Shown here: one piece after another, positions 46,514 to 57,252 of the stretch
Layout of the letters: each line of letters starts with the position of its first letter
Position numbering within the stretch: the first letter of the stretch is position 1
Assembly: GCA_022264855.1 (NCBI GenBank)
Contig: JABYQU010000038.1
Span: 62,001 to 126,000, forward strand
DNA: 64,000 nucleotides
Direction of reading: 5' to 3'
Source of the DNA: Lenzites betulinus
Lineage: Eukaryota > Basidiomycota > Agaricomycetes > Polyporales > Polyporaceae
Notes under the pieces: generated by a model
Seen by the model: only the letters and a program-made list of their open reading frames with translations
Database searches by the model: none
What the model was told of the DNA's origin: nothing
Made by a program: the position numbers and the translations under genes

Positions 46514-47914
46514 TCATGTGGGTGGCTGGGGCGTGCTCTTCTCTCGCGTCCCATCCTCCAGCTTGTCGAACGCGTCCACTGCTGGAGACAGCTCGGCATC
46601 CTCGACTGCCTCCGGGAGACTGAAGCTTCCCGAGCGTGGACGAGGCACCAGGATCCCGGTCTCCGCGATGCGTCCCCCCCGCTCCGCACTCGCGCGCCGG
46701 CTATGCACGCCCATGCCCCGAAGACTCCCGGTCTCCGCGACGCGCCGCTCCGAGCTCCCGCGCCTGTGGAACGAGTTCCGGCGGCTGTTGAGCGACTCGA
46801 CGGGCGAGGGCGTGCCGTCGTGGTCGCGTGGGATCACGATCGGCTGGTGGAGGGATGTCGCGGGCGAGCCGAAGGACGAGGAGAGTGAGGGCGGGGGAAC
46901 GAGCGGGTACGAGAGGATCTGGACGCCACCGGCGGTGAAGGCGGGCGGGCTTACCGCGGCCGACGGCGGGGTCGTCATGTTCGTCGCGGCGCTCGCATAG
47001 CTCGCCGGGAAGGGCGAGTGCGTGGCGGGCGAGAAGGGGAAGGGGGACGTGCTAGTAGACGACGGAGAGTGCGAGAGGGGCGTCGTGGATTCGGAGGAAA
47101 TCATGTTGCTCGGCCGGCGGATCTGGGAGGATGGGCGGGGGATGGGCACCGCGGAGGCTTGGCGCGGTGCGTGAGCGGACGGAATATGGATGGAGCTCGC
47201 TGGCGAGCCAGATGTGGATGAATGCGACCGCCGGTGAGTGGGCTGCGAAAGGGGGTCTGACTGCGGTAGCCCTATGAGGTTGTCCACGGGGAGACCGAGC
47301 TAAGACACTGTCAACACAGGGGTGGTATGTCGAGGTAGCGTGCTCACCCGTCGGCGATGTTGTATGAGCTCCTCCCTGTAGACTTCATTCAGCCGAGAGA
47401 TCCTGATGAAGTCCTGCTCCGTCTCGACCAGGCGGTTCCTCAAGGCCTCGTTCTCCCTCCTCAGCGCATCCAAGATCGTGTCCGGCAGCGGACCCGCACC
47501 ATTCCCATTGAGGATATTCCCAAGTTGCAGCCTTGGTTCGAATGATGAAGCGTTGCTGCTGCCGTTCGTGTGAGACGGCCCGGCGATTTGCTGCTGCTGC
47601 TGCTGCTGTTGGTGCTGGGCGAGGCGCAACGCAGAAATCTCCCTCGAAAGCCTGTTCACATGCGACTCCGACTCCTGCTCGAGCACATTCTCCAACTCGA
47701 TTTTCTCCTCGCGCAGCTAGAACGTCGAGCGGTGGCGCCGCGATGAGTGCCCGGGCGCATCGCGTCTTGATAGCGCGGCGAGGCTCACCTGCTCAAGCTT
47801 GCGAGAGAGAATGTTGATGATGCGTTCCTCCTCTGCTTCATACTGGTAGATGAGGTCCTCTCGGCTGCTGGAACTCGTGGACGAGAATCGGCGGATGGGA
47901 GGAGAGACAGACAT
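46514..47914 (-). CDS. CCDC6-like coiled-coil protein
   Basis: Exons 47789-47914, 47348-47716 and 46514-47299 give 426 aa in frame. It starts MSVSPPIRRFSSTSSSSRED. The core (YQYEAEEERIINILSRKLEQ, LREEKIELENVLEQESESHV, NRLSREISALRLAQ) follows the CCDC6/DUF2046 pattern of paired heptad blocks. A Gln run (QHQQQQQQQQIAG) and a second heptad block (LRRENEALRNRLVETEQDF, ISRLNEVYREELIQHRRRLG) come next. The C-terminal 260 residues are Ser/Pro-rich and probably disordered, with basic Ser motifs (SRRNSF, SRRAS) that could be phosphorylated. The CCDC6 link is family-level, from motif memory. The cellular role in fungi is unknown to me. Confidence 0.76.
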
Positions 47915-48019
47915 GACGGATGTCGCACTGATGCGCACAATATTCCAGACCGGCTCCGACGCACTATCGTCACCTCAGTAGAATGCGCTAACATACATGT
48001 AAGCTCTAATATGGTCATC

Positions 48020-48090
48020 GCATTAATGGGGTAGTGGTAACCTGGGTCGTTGCCATCGACCCGCCGGGGGTTCGATTCCCCCTTAATGCA
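48020..48090 (+). tRNA. tRNA-Gly (GCC)
   Basis: A 71-nt cloverleaf without intron. The acceptor is GCATTAA paired with TTAATGC plus discriminator A. The anticodon loop TTGCCAT gives anticodon GCC, and the T-arm is GGGGG-TTCGATT-CCCCC. A run of six T at 48100-48105 serves as the Pol III terminator. Confidence 0.95.
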
Positions 48091-48099
48091 AGAGCTGCA

Positions 48100-48105
48100 T
48101 TTTTT
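48100..48105 (+). terminator. Pol III oligo-T terminator of tRNA-Gly
   Basis: TTTTTT starting 10 bases after the tRNA 3' end. Confidence 0.75.
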
Positions 48106-48406
48106 GCCATGACTTGTGCGTAGTATAGTTGCGCTCGAAGTAGGTTCTTATGTGGTCGCTCTAAATAAACTAGCCACCGTCAGGGACGAGATTGCTCGCT
48201 ACGCAGCTGAGCACACAGGTTACATCCGAGCATCGATGTCATCAGATTCAAAGCACATAGCTGTATACAAAACATGCACAATATTCATTCACACACACAT
48301 AAGTTCTTTACATTTTCATGCGTATCAGATGTCACGACAACAACTTAGACCAAGGCTTGTAGAACAGCAAAAAGCGCCAAGTACTTGTGTAAAGTAAACC
48401 AACACA

Positions 48407-49387
48407 TCAACTATAGCTAATCGTACGGTTAACGCCATCCGGGAGTACTGAACGGTAGTGGAAATTAGCCCGAGGGTGAGAACAATATGGAAGAGTTGTG
48501 CTTACCGATTGCTTTCGTACCGTACGCCACAAGCTGACCAGAGGCGGAGAGTAAAGCCTCTACATCGTCTTGCTCCCCTCGAGAATACTCTTGCTCCTTG
48601 AGCTTCGTGATAAGCAACCGGCGAAAGCCATCCCGATCTTTCTTGAGTGCAACCTCAATGAACGGAAGCGGCATGAAGCAAACCGCCCGGAAATCCAACA
48701 CCACCACCACTGACTGGCCATCTGGCGTCGTAGTTTTCTTGAAATTATCGGGGCTGAAGTCGGAAAGACAGAGGAATCGATCGTAATTCGATAAATCACC
48801 TTGCCAGTCCATGCGCAGGTATTGAAAGATCTAACATAGGTCTGAGCTCGGCATAGCACCATGGGACGTTGGCGAACACTTACATTTCGGATGTGGTCGA
48901 AGAAATCCTGGTCAGACCGATAACTGGCGTTCGGGAGCCAGCCGAAGAAGAAGGAGTGCACAATGGAGCTTGTGTCACTGCCGAAGCGTCCGAGTGTCGC
49001 GGTTGGTGGTGCTTTGAGATTGATCAGCGCTTTGACAGCCCGCGCAACGAGCTCGACGTCGTTCGAGTCGCAGTCTGCATCCTCTACATGTTCCATGATG
49101 ATATACCCCATAGTACACCCGAGATAATTTGCCGTAAACGCTCGGAACACAGAAGCCACTCGTACGTCCGTGACGCCAGCCTCGCGAAGAGCTGTGGCAG
49201 TCCAATCCTGCATCTGTGCCTCGCCAATCGTAACATTCATACCGCATTTGACCCATGCGATCACCGAGTCAGAACTATCGGTGATCGTGGTTCCTTGCGG
49301 GAATCCGCTCCTCTCGCAGTGGGCGATGATGTCCTCGTTGGAGGGCAGGTTCAGGTTAGGTGTAAATTCGAGTGAAGAATCGGACAT
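48407..49387 (-). CDS. APH-fold (aminoglycoside phosphotransferase-like) kinase protein
   Basis: Exons 48884-49387, 48506-48830 and 48407-48447 give 289 aa in frame. The N-lobe has VIAWVKCGMNVTIGEAQMQD, supplying the Lys and Glu of the ATP site. The C-lobe has FLCLSDFSPDNFKK, equivalent to the HGDLxPxN catalytic loop with Asp and Asn kept but the His replaced by Leu. VVVLDFRAVCFMP is equivalent to the metal-binding IDxE. Such proteins are abundant in Agaricomycetes with mostly unknown substrates (known). It lies alone between a tRNA and the exomer gene. Catalysis is plausible but unproven. Confidence 0.78.
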
Positions 49388-50023
49388 GACGACTCCTAGG
49401 AGGAAGAATTAGACATGAAGGGTGAAACATAAAGGAAACGACGTACTTCAAAGGACTAATTGGGGGAGACTTGGTTTGATGATTGCGAGAGCAGAGAGAT
49501 TGTAGAAGGACGTGGGGCCGGAGCAAGGCAACGTTTGGGATGCTAAGAGCTTTCACACCTTTTCACGCGCGGCGCGACAAGGTGCTTACCTGAGTGTTTG
49601 GGCGCTAAACCACACCACACCCTGACGAGCCTCCAGAGCCTCGTATGTGTCGCACAACACATCCGCGACTCCTCAAACTTTCCATTATTGTGCATTATGC
49701 TGTTATAAATGTGATTCTGAATCCAATAATTTGAATAACAGGACTGGGAACACGTGCGGGCTTAGCTCAAATATCACATCTCCTGGGTTTGCGTGCGGAC
49801 CATGGCCGGCACGCATAAAGCATGCACAGTACTTACACCCTCAAACCAAACGTCTAGGGACATCACCCGTTTTGTCAAGGCATGATCAACGGGTATGTAT
49901 TGATAATAAGATAGCTGGCTAAAAACTCCATGGCACGCGGACAACAAGAGCGCGGCCGTACGCGACAATCTATCATTCCGGGGAGGCCCACTCGACATCC
50001 GGGCTCGACACACACAACAGGCA
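49388..50023. other. Intergenic region between the APH-like gene and the exomer gene
   Basis: About 640 bp, AT-rich in the middle, with no supported gene. Confidence 0.4.
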
Positions 50024-52857
50024 TCAAAAGTCGTAGCCTTCGACCTTGAAGAGCCGTCCGTAGAGCAGGTAGCTCTCCATGATTTTCAACACGGACTCGG
50101 GAAGGCCCATGCTCAGCAGCGAGTACGAGATCTTCGCGTGGCCGTGGATCTGGCCGAGCTTGAAGAAGCAGCGCGCGATCTGCGTGGGGTACTGTGCGGG
50201 CGCCGGGCGTGAGCGTGAGCGCGCAGGGGAGGTGTGCGGGCGAGCGCGGGACACGTACTGTCATCTCGGTGTACTCGCCCCACTGGTACGCGGCGACACG
50301 GACCGCGACCTGGAGCGTGCGCTGGATGTCGCCCTCGTCCGCGTACATGTCGAGCAGTTTCGACCACGGCTTGTAGGAGTAGCGCGGGGTGTCGAGACAG
50401 CGTTGGTACGCCTCCTTCGCCTCCTCCTTGTGATGCAGCCGGATCCCGAGGTCACCCAGGATCTCCCACTCGAGCCCTGTCTTGCGGTAGGCGACGTGCT
50501 GCGTCTTGAAATGGGCCACCTCCGCGCGGAAGATCGTCCACACCCGTAGATCCTGCAAGACCGTTGAGATGCTATAGCGAAGGGGAGAAACACGGCACGA
50601 ACCTCATATAGGACCATGAACAAGTTGTCCAGCCACCGCTCACACAAACGTTTATTGCTGAAGGAGAACGGCTCCTGCGGAGCGGCCGGCCCACCTTCGC
50701 CATCCTGGCTGTTCTCTGCTGCCTGTACAGGCTTCTCCAGCGTTTCCGCCGGGGCATCCTTCACGCCGTTCTCCTTCGCCTCCTCGTGTCCATTTGCCGC
50801 CTTATCCTGAGCCGCCTGCTCTCTCGCGCTTTCCGTGGAAATCCGGATGGTGGGAAGAGCATCCGCGTTGGCGAGCGTCTCGGAGTCGGTGTCATTACCC
50901 GCGCCGTGGCCGTCCTCGTCCGGCGCAGACTGTGTGGGCGAGACGACGCCGCGCGTCGACGCGTCGTCGTCGGCCTTCTGTGCAGCTGCGCCCTGTAGGG
51001 AATCCCCGCGCTGGGGAGAGGTGATGACGGTGCCGTCCTCGTGGATGACCTTGGTGACGCCCGCCGACCGCGGCCCGTCGGTCTGTGCTTTCTGCATCCG
51101 GTACTCCTCCTCCATGACGAACACGGAGCTCCTCGTCTTCAGCAGCTCGTCCCACCCGATCTGCGAGACGAGGCGCGTGAGAAGCGAGTACGCCCGCGCC
51201 CAGGTGCCGCGGAGACTCGGGGCAGGAAGACGCAGAAGCGCGGGGTCCGCCTGCACATTGGATGAGACCGGGCTGCAGCGCGGGAACACCACCCGTACTC
51301 ACCTCGTCGTCCTCCGTCTTGATCCGCTCGGGGAGAATGTCGATGATGGCGCCTTTGGGTGGGAGGTGGACGCGCGCGGGAGTGAGACTTCGGTGGGCAT
51401 CCCGTCCGTTATAGGTGAACATGGGACATGAGTTGAGGGTGAGGAGCGCCTATTCGATGACTTGTTCATATCTTTTCTTCAAGTTCTCGCGTGCAAATGG
51501 ACGTACATTCTCGTATTGGCCCATGTCAATATAGATTTCGGTCAGTTTCTCCCATGTCACGAATTCGCTGGGCGCGCAGTTGACTGCTTGTCGGGCAAGC
51601 TTTAGCGCCCAGTCGTATTTCCCTTTTCCCCGAAGGAAGTCACACTGAACATGTAGGAGGGTATACGACTGCGGTGTTTGCTTAATGGCTGTCGCCATTA
51701 TCTGCACGGCCTTCACCTCTTCGTCTATGCAGAGTTAGCAACCCAGTAGCAAGGATTCTGTGGCGGGAGGAACGCACTCATCCCAAGGTAGCTCTTGGCC
51801 AGTAATGAAGCAACTTCAGGTTCTTTGGCTAGAATCTTCTCGAGGAGATTTGCTGCGTGTTGGTATCGGCCGCTGTCCCCGAAGTATTTCATGATAGCGG
51901 CGGTGAGATGATTAGACACTACCGTGGCCACCTGGATTTCTGGATCTGAGCCAACCTGCCAACCTGGAGGAACGTCAAGCCTTGTAAAATACGACCATTT
52001 TCAAATAGCGGTCATACCCTTCATAAACAAGGCTTCGGCAGCTTGCAGGAATCGCAGTTCGCTCTCGGAGGTGGTGATTGGATCGAGTTTGCGGTAGGCT
52101 TCTAGCCAGTATGTGGGGTCGTCCGAATACAGGATGGCGCGCAAGAGAGCGGAGAGGAAAGTCTCTTGCCAGAGTTCCGGGGTTGCTTCGTGTCTGGTAC
52201 ATGTTCAGACACTGGACGAATTCACAAAGATTCCGCAAACATACCTCTCACCCCGCAAGTCAACAACATATGCTTGCACTCCTCCAGGAATCTTGACATC
52301 CACACGGACATCCACACGAGAGAAAGCATTGAAGCAACTGGATACGCCGGAATGGGTCTCCGTTGCAGCTAGCCGAGTGTTATGATACTCACCAATAACA
52401 GCCACTCTTCACTTTCCAGGACGTGCCCTTCGAGAACCACCCCGAGTCGTCTTCGATATTATAGGTGAGAGAGTTGATGTAAGCAGCTAACGAGGCAGAT
52501 GATGACGCGTCGACACCGGATACGAAGTGGTATGAGCCCAGCTGAGGCGAATGTTTAGCGGTGGCGGGTATGAATCCTAGGAGCGCACTCACGTCGCGCT
52601 GTCCGCTACGCCCGGTGCTCTTCAAGACATGCACGAGGTCGGGCGGCCCGAGTTCTCTGAAGGTCGCTGTCAGCACGGAAAGTCAGTTCGCGTGGAGATA
52701 CGCCGAGGACGGGGGACACGGACATAGACTTTCCGTGCGCGCGGTCAGGGACTCGGTGAGCTCATTCTACGGAGCACTGTGAGAATCTGGGTTTCTGGGC
52801 GGGGTATATGCTCACCTCGAAGAGCTCTGGTACGTCCTTAAATGACGCGTCCGCCAT
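50024..52857 (-). CDS. BUD7: ChAPs family exomer subunit (Bch1/Bud7-like)
   Basis: Chs5-Arf1-binding protein that forms the cargo-binding arm of exomer at the trans-Golgi. The first exon is short (MADASFKDVPELFE, start 52857). Following exons give FRELGPPDLVHVLKSTGRSG, SGWFSKGTSWKVKSGCYW and then TPR-like repeats (SYTLLHVQCDFLRGKGKYDW, LARQAVNCAPSEFVTWEKLT). A long acidic Ser-rich insert follows MEEEYRMQKAQTDG near 51.0 kb. The C-terminal third (LCERWLDNLFMVLYE, LGDLGIRLHHKEEAKEAYQR, KISYSLLSMGLPESVLKIME) is the family signature. It ends LFKVEGYDF, stop at 50024. Fungi carry one to four paralogues, and which one this is cannot be told here. Confidence 0.88.
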
Positions 52858-53480
52858 GTTGGCGAGGGTGGTGGACGGACGATGTGGAAGACGGACTTAG
52901 GATGAGCGCAGTGGGTAACAGACGTGTACGCGACGATTACTCCGGCGCGTACTGTTACACAGCCCTTCTTAGATGCAGTAGTAACTTTAATGAACTTCAT
53001 ATTGATACCGTTACAAAGTACTTAGCGCAGGCGTTGAATTTGACAGTCAACTCCGACTCTCCTTACCTCTCCTCTCCACGTCGGGGTCATGCGAGATGTC
53101 GGGACGTATCTTTGAACACCTGAACTTCTCTCGTCGTTATTACCTCTAGAATGACGAGCGTCTATGGCTTCGGCAAGTGTCTGCTTGTCATGAGATCGTG
53201 CAAATTGTCCGAACCCAGGAAGTCGGAAGTTCTCGGCCAGAAACGCTTCCTCCGCTCGGAGGACCTTCGCAGGCAGAAGTAAGCTCTGGAATTATATCGG
53301 ACGGAGCGCAACGGAGGGACGTTAGCGGTACGTGAGATTACTTAATGAGCGCAGAGGAGGAAGGCGGACGACTCAGTTCAACCTCTGAGTCGAGTCATTG
53401 CGCTTGAAGGGTATAAGTACTACCTGGGTCGAGCTGGTCTTGTACTCGACCGCCGTCGTCAGCCTCTCGACATTTTCGCA
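52858..53480. other. Divergent promoter region of the exomer gene and HOM3
   Basis: 620 bp between two start codons on opposite strands. It contains Gcn4-like half sites and a TATA box listed separately. No gene was seen. Confidence 0.5.
53370..53416 (+). promoter_or_regulatory. Gcn4/Cpc1-like half sites and TATA box before HOM3
   Basis: GACTCA at 53370-53375, TGAGTC at 53386-53391 and GAGTCA at 53392-53397, each six of seven bases of TGASTCA, then TATAA at 53412-53416, about 65 bp before the ATG. General amino-acid control of aspartokinase is known in fungi. Binding here is inferred. Confidence 0.4.
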
Positions 53481-55677
53481 ATGTCTCGCGCATCCACCCC
53501 CGCGTCATTGTCTGCGCCGTCTTCACGATCTTCATCTCTATCGTCGTCTGCTGTTCTGTCTACGCCCCCGAATATGCATCAAAACACTATCGATCCAGCA
53601 GCAAAGTGGCTGGTCCAAAAGTATGGTGGGACTAGCGTGGGGAAGTTTGCTGCCAAGATTGCGCAGGAAATCATACCGTTCGTGTGCATGTTCTAAGCAG
53701 AGGTCTTCTCAAGCTAACGTTTCTAGGCTCGACATCGTAGTGAGTATCTAGATCAACACAAGGTCGCCATTGTCTGCTCCGCCCGCTCAGGCTCGACGAA
53801 AGCACTCGGGACTACAAACCTGCTTCTCAAGGCAGCCTCGGAGGCGCTACAACGCAATAGCAATGCATCAGAAACGCCGGGGATCATGTCTCCCAATGGT
53901 TTCTCCTCCCGCCTCACCAACTATCAGTCACCCTTCACCAGCCCGGGGAAGTCATCACCGCCGGCCGGAAGCGCATTAGCCCTGTCCCCCATAAATTCTG
54001 CCACGCCTGCGTTCAGTGTCACGGTAGATCTGATTCGCTCGGAACATATCGCTGCAGCCAGGACATCCGTCCGGAACCCCGAGATTTTGGCGGAGCTGGA
54101 GGGGGAGATTGACCACGACTGCGAAACTATCCGGTCGTTCCTTTTCGCTACACAGGTACGTCCACGACAGGGTGTCCCCTCGGGCTTCATTGTGACTTGT
54201 GGCGTACAAACAGGTCATCGACGAGATTTCCCCGAGATCAAGGGACAGTATCATCGGGTTCGGTGAGCGGTTAGGCTGCAAGTTGGTAGCGGCTGTTCTA
54301 CGAGATCGGGTATGCCGCCTTCTATGTATATGTGTGCGGTATACTGAACCCCGATGGAAAAGAACATAGATGCAGAGTTTGTGAGCTTAGAGAACATTGT
54401 TCCACTCTCGGAAGGCGAAAACTTCTCCGACTCGGAGACCCTGGGTCAAGACTTCTACGACCGAGTCGCCGACGTGGTGGCCGAGCGCATCAGGCAGTGC
54501 GGGAACCGCGTCCCCGTGGTTACTGGTAAGTTGTTTAGTGCTTCACTTGAAGCCGGGTGTTCACTGCGATGGCAGGGTTCTTCGGCCCCATACCCGGTTC
54601 TCTTCTCCGGCAGGTTGGACGTGGCTACACAGACCTCCTTGCCGCATTGCTAGCGGCCGGTCTGGGCGCGTCGGAGCTGCAGATATGGAAAGAGGTAGAC
54701 GGAATCTTCACAGCGGACCCCCGAAAGGTGCCCACCGCAAGGTTGATTCCAATGATCTCGCCAGAAGAGGCCGCAGAGCTCACCTACTACGGGAGCGAAG
54801 TCGTGCATCCATTTACGATGGATCAGGTACGTCCATGTAACCCGCAGCCTGTGCGGGCCCGGTCTCAAAGCTGCTACAGGTTATCCGTCGTAAAATACCT
54901 ATCCGCATCAAAAATGTCGAGAACCCTTCGGGCGGTGGAACCGTCATTCATCCTGATCACGATACCGATGCCGTGCCCTCAAGCGCGGATGCAGAATACC
55001 CTCCAGTCATCCTCACATCAAAAGCGTTCGTGCCCTTTTCCTCGCCACACTCGGACAAGCACAGCGGTGTCCGGCAGGCTACTGCGGCTACGATCAAGGA
55101 GCACATCATCGTGCTGAACATCAACTCAAATCGGAAGAACGTGTCTCATGGCTTCCTCGCTACGATCTTCGGGACGCTGGACAGGTTTGGCGTTGTCGTA
55201 GACCTCATCAGCACCAGTGAAGTCTACGTCAGTATGGCCATCGAGGAGAACCTCGACAAAAAGGTCCTCGAGCGCGTAGTGCGCGAGCTGAGGAAGAGCG
55301 GGACCGTACGTTACAGCCCTACGTAAACCTCTGCCGTGTACTGAGTACCTCACAGGTCACCGTCATCCGGGACATGGCCATCCTCTCGCTGGTCGGGAAG
55401 TCGATGCGCAACATGATCGGTATCTCGGGGCGCATGTTCACCACGCTCGGGCAAGGCAACGTCAATATCGAGATGATCAGCCAGGGCGCGAACGAGATCA
55501 ATATCTCGTGTGTCATTGACGGACGAGACGCGGTCAAGGCGCTCAACCTCATCCATCAGAGTTGTCTGCAGGTAAAACCTGAGGGCGAGAGAGGCAGGGG
55601 TGAGTGCGGTCCCGTGTGCCAATTGTTTCGGGGCTGACCGTCGGTCTGTGCTTTTAGTGGGGCCCTGGCTGTTCTGA
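53481..55677 (+). CDS. HOM3: Aspartate kinase
   Basis: First enzyme of Thr/Met/Ile synthesis: phosphorylates L-aspartate. After a Ser-rich leader (MSRASTPASLSAPSSRSSSL) it has the KYGGTSVGKF nucleotide loop, VAIVCSARSGSTKALGTTNL and GFFGPIPGSLL before GRGYTDLLAALLAAGLGASE. The substrate-site block LQIWKEVDGIFTADPRKVPT leads to YYGSEVVHPFTMDQVI. Two ACT domains follow (ATIFGTLDRFGVVVDLISTS and MFTTLGQGNVNIEMISQGAN), the feedback-control region. The last intron is read so that the end is KPEGERGRVGPWLF with stop at 55675-55677, matching the family tail. An unspliced alternative would stop at 55637. It has about eight exons, all intact. Confidence 0.92.
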
Positions 55678-55719
55678 GCCCGTGCGGGACCGCCGTGTTC
55701 GAAGCCGCCGTCGATATGT

Positions 55720-55939
55720 ATTCTAGATCTAGGGGTTGTCGCTGATAGAAGTCCACAAAATCACTGTATTCCTGCTGCTCCGCAATTGCCCGTCCGCCAG
55801 TGCCCTCAAATCCACGATAATGATACCAGCGTCTGCGGTGAGGTAAATGGGCGTTGACGTTGGGCCATCGATATCCCGAATCGGCGTCTTGGTATGAATC
55901 GAAGCCATAGGGTTCCAAGGATGCCAACGCGGGTGTCAT
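55720..55939 (-). CDS. Possible small gene or exon converging on HOM3
   Basis: An open frame from ATG 55939 begins MTPALASLEPYGFDSYQDAD, then SGYRWPNVNAHLPHRRRWYH and EQQEYSDFVDFYQRQPLDLE. Composition is coding-like, but the frame continues to a stop at 55556, inside the antisense of the last HOM3 exons. The true end is therefore unclear, and the left coordinate marks only the coding-like part. No family was recognised. Confidence 0.28.
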
Positions 55940-57142
55940 GGTAAGTTGTGCTTGTCGGCGTCCTGATACATACGTAAAGGATCCAAGGCAGCTCGCAGGT
56001 TACTTACGATATCCGCCGTTCAATAATAGTCCAAGCACAAGTCATCAAACGCCCTCGTGCAGGGGCTTGGGAGTGAACATCCTCCCACCGGTGTGTCCCA
56101 CCCGCCGTACAATTATTTACGATCATGAGTAGTCTCGAGGTGGGCTGATGTTAATGCTCACAGACTTATTGACCGTAATGTTCAGCCTCTAGGGTGGCTC
56201 CTGACGTTGAGCTTGTTCATCTGTGCTCCCCTGCTCCTCCTGGGTCGTACCTCCGTTCGCGGCGTTCGTCAACAACCCTGCATCCATCCATTACCCTCGG
56301 TCTCTGGCAGGGAGCGAGGACAAAACGCACCCACCGCATGCAGCGTCTACGTGTATTCGTCCCACCCCGATATACGAGAGCATAACACCTGGTGTACACA
56401 CGCACACCGGGATGTCCGGATCTGCGGATGGGTGTGAGCGGTGAAGAGCGTGCACGAGGCAGCGCTGGCTGCGTGCCTTCCAAGTTCCGGTGCCTTCAGT
56501 TCGCGTAAAGCTCTCCAGGTACGACTGCCGTGCCTGTGCCTCGTATACATAGTGTACTGCCGCACATAATCACCTACACGATGCCCGTCGGGGCGGCCGT
56601 ACTGGCACTGGTACAGTCGCACGGATACCTCATGCTTAAGGGCCCTTGATCGGAGTCTATTATTATTTCGCCCTGGATTGCCTTGCAGATATCAGCAACA
56701 CTCCTCGTGCTTTCCAACGTAACAAAACCTTTCCAAACAGATAGTCGGATGGCCATACCATGATTGTGAAGAAGCTATGTGGTACTTCGGCGCAAACAGA
56801 TGAAGGGTGGCGGGGTTTCAAACAATCGCGGTAGGCGCCTGTGGTTATGTAGAGCACTCTCTCTGCCAATAAATGGCTTCTCATGCATATCAAGTAATTC
56901 TTGGGTATAGAGAACCCAGCTGAAGTGTTCCCAAATATCATGCATGTCTTACTCCTTGCCCAGAGAAGGAAACGGGATAGGGTGGACTACTTCACACTCC
57001 GACGTTCCCACGCGCAGCACTGCCACCACCCCTACGTTCCAACTCCGGATTGAGGAGGATCGACCGCTCCCTCCGGCTCTCCTGCTCGTTTAAACGCTCT
57101 CAACGCTCGGACCATGCGGCAATAAAGCAGGATCAAAAGGTA
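55940..57142. other. Intergenic region left of the tRNA-Arg gene
   Basis: 1.2 kb with no supported gene. ORFs are short and shared between strands. Confidence 0.4.
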
Positions 57143-57252
57143 TGACCACCGCAGGACTCGAACCTGCAACCTTTTGGTGCCCCCATTTGTCATGGTGGGC
57201 TACTAGCCGTCGGCGATCGAAGCCAAACGCGCTACCATTGCGCCAGGTAGCC
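57143..57252 (-). tRNA. tRNA-Arg (UCG) with 38-nt intron
   Basis: On the minus strand the acceptor GGCTACC pairs with GGTGGTC (two G-U pairs). The D-arm is GCGC-AATGGTA-GCGC, the anticodon stem TTTGG/CCAAA, and the T-arm GCAGG-TTCGAGT-CCTGC with discriminator A. Loop CTTCGA gives anticodon TCG. The intron at 57179-57216 follows position 37, the canonical place. Exons are 36 and 36 nt. A TTTT run follows within a few bases. Confidence 0.88.
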
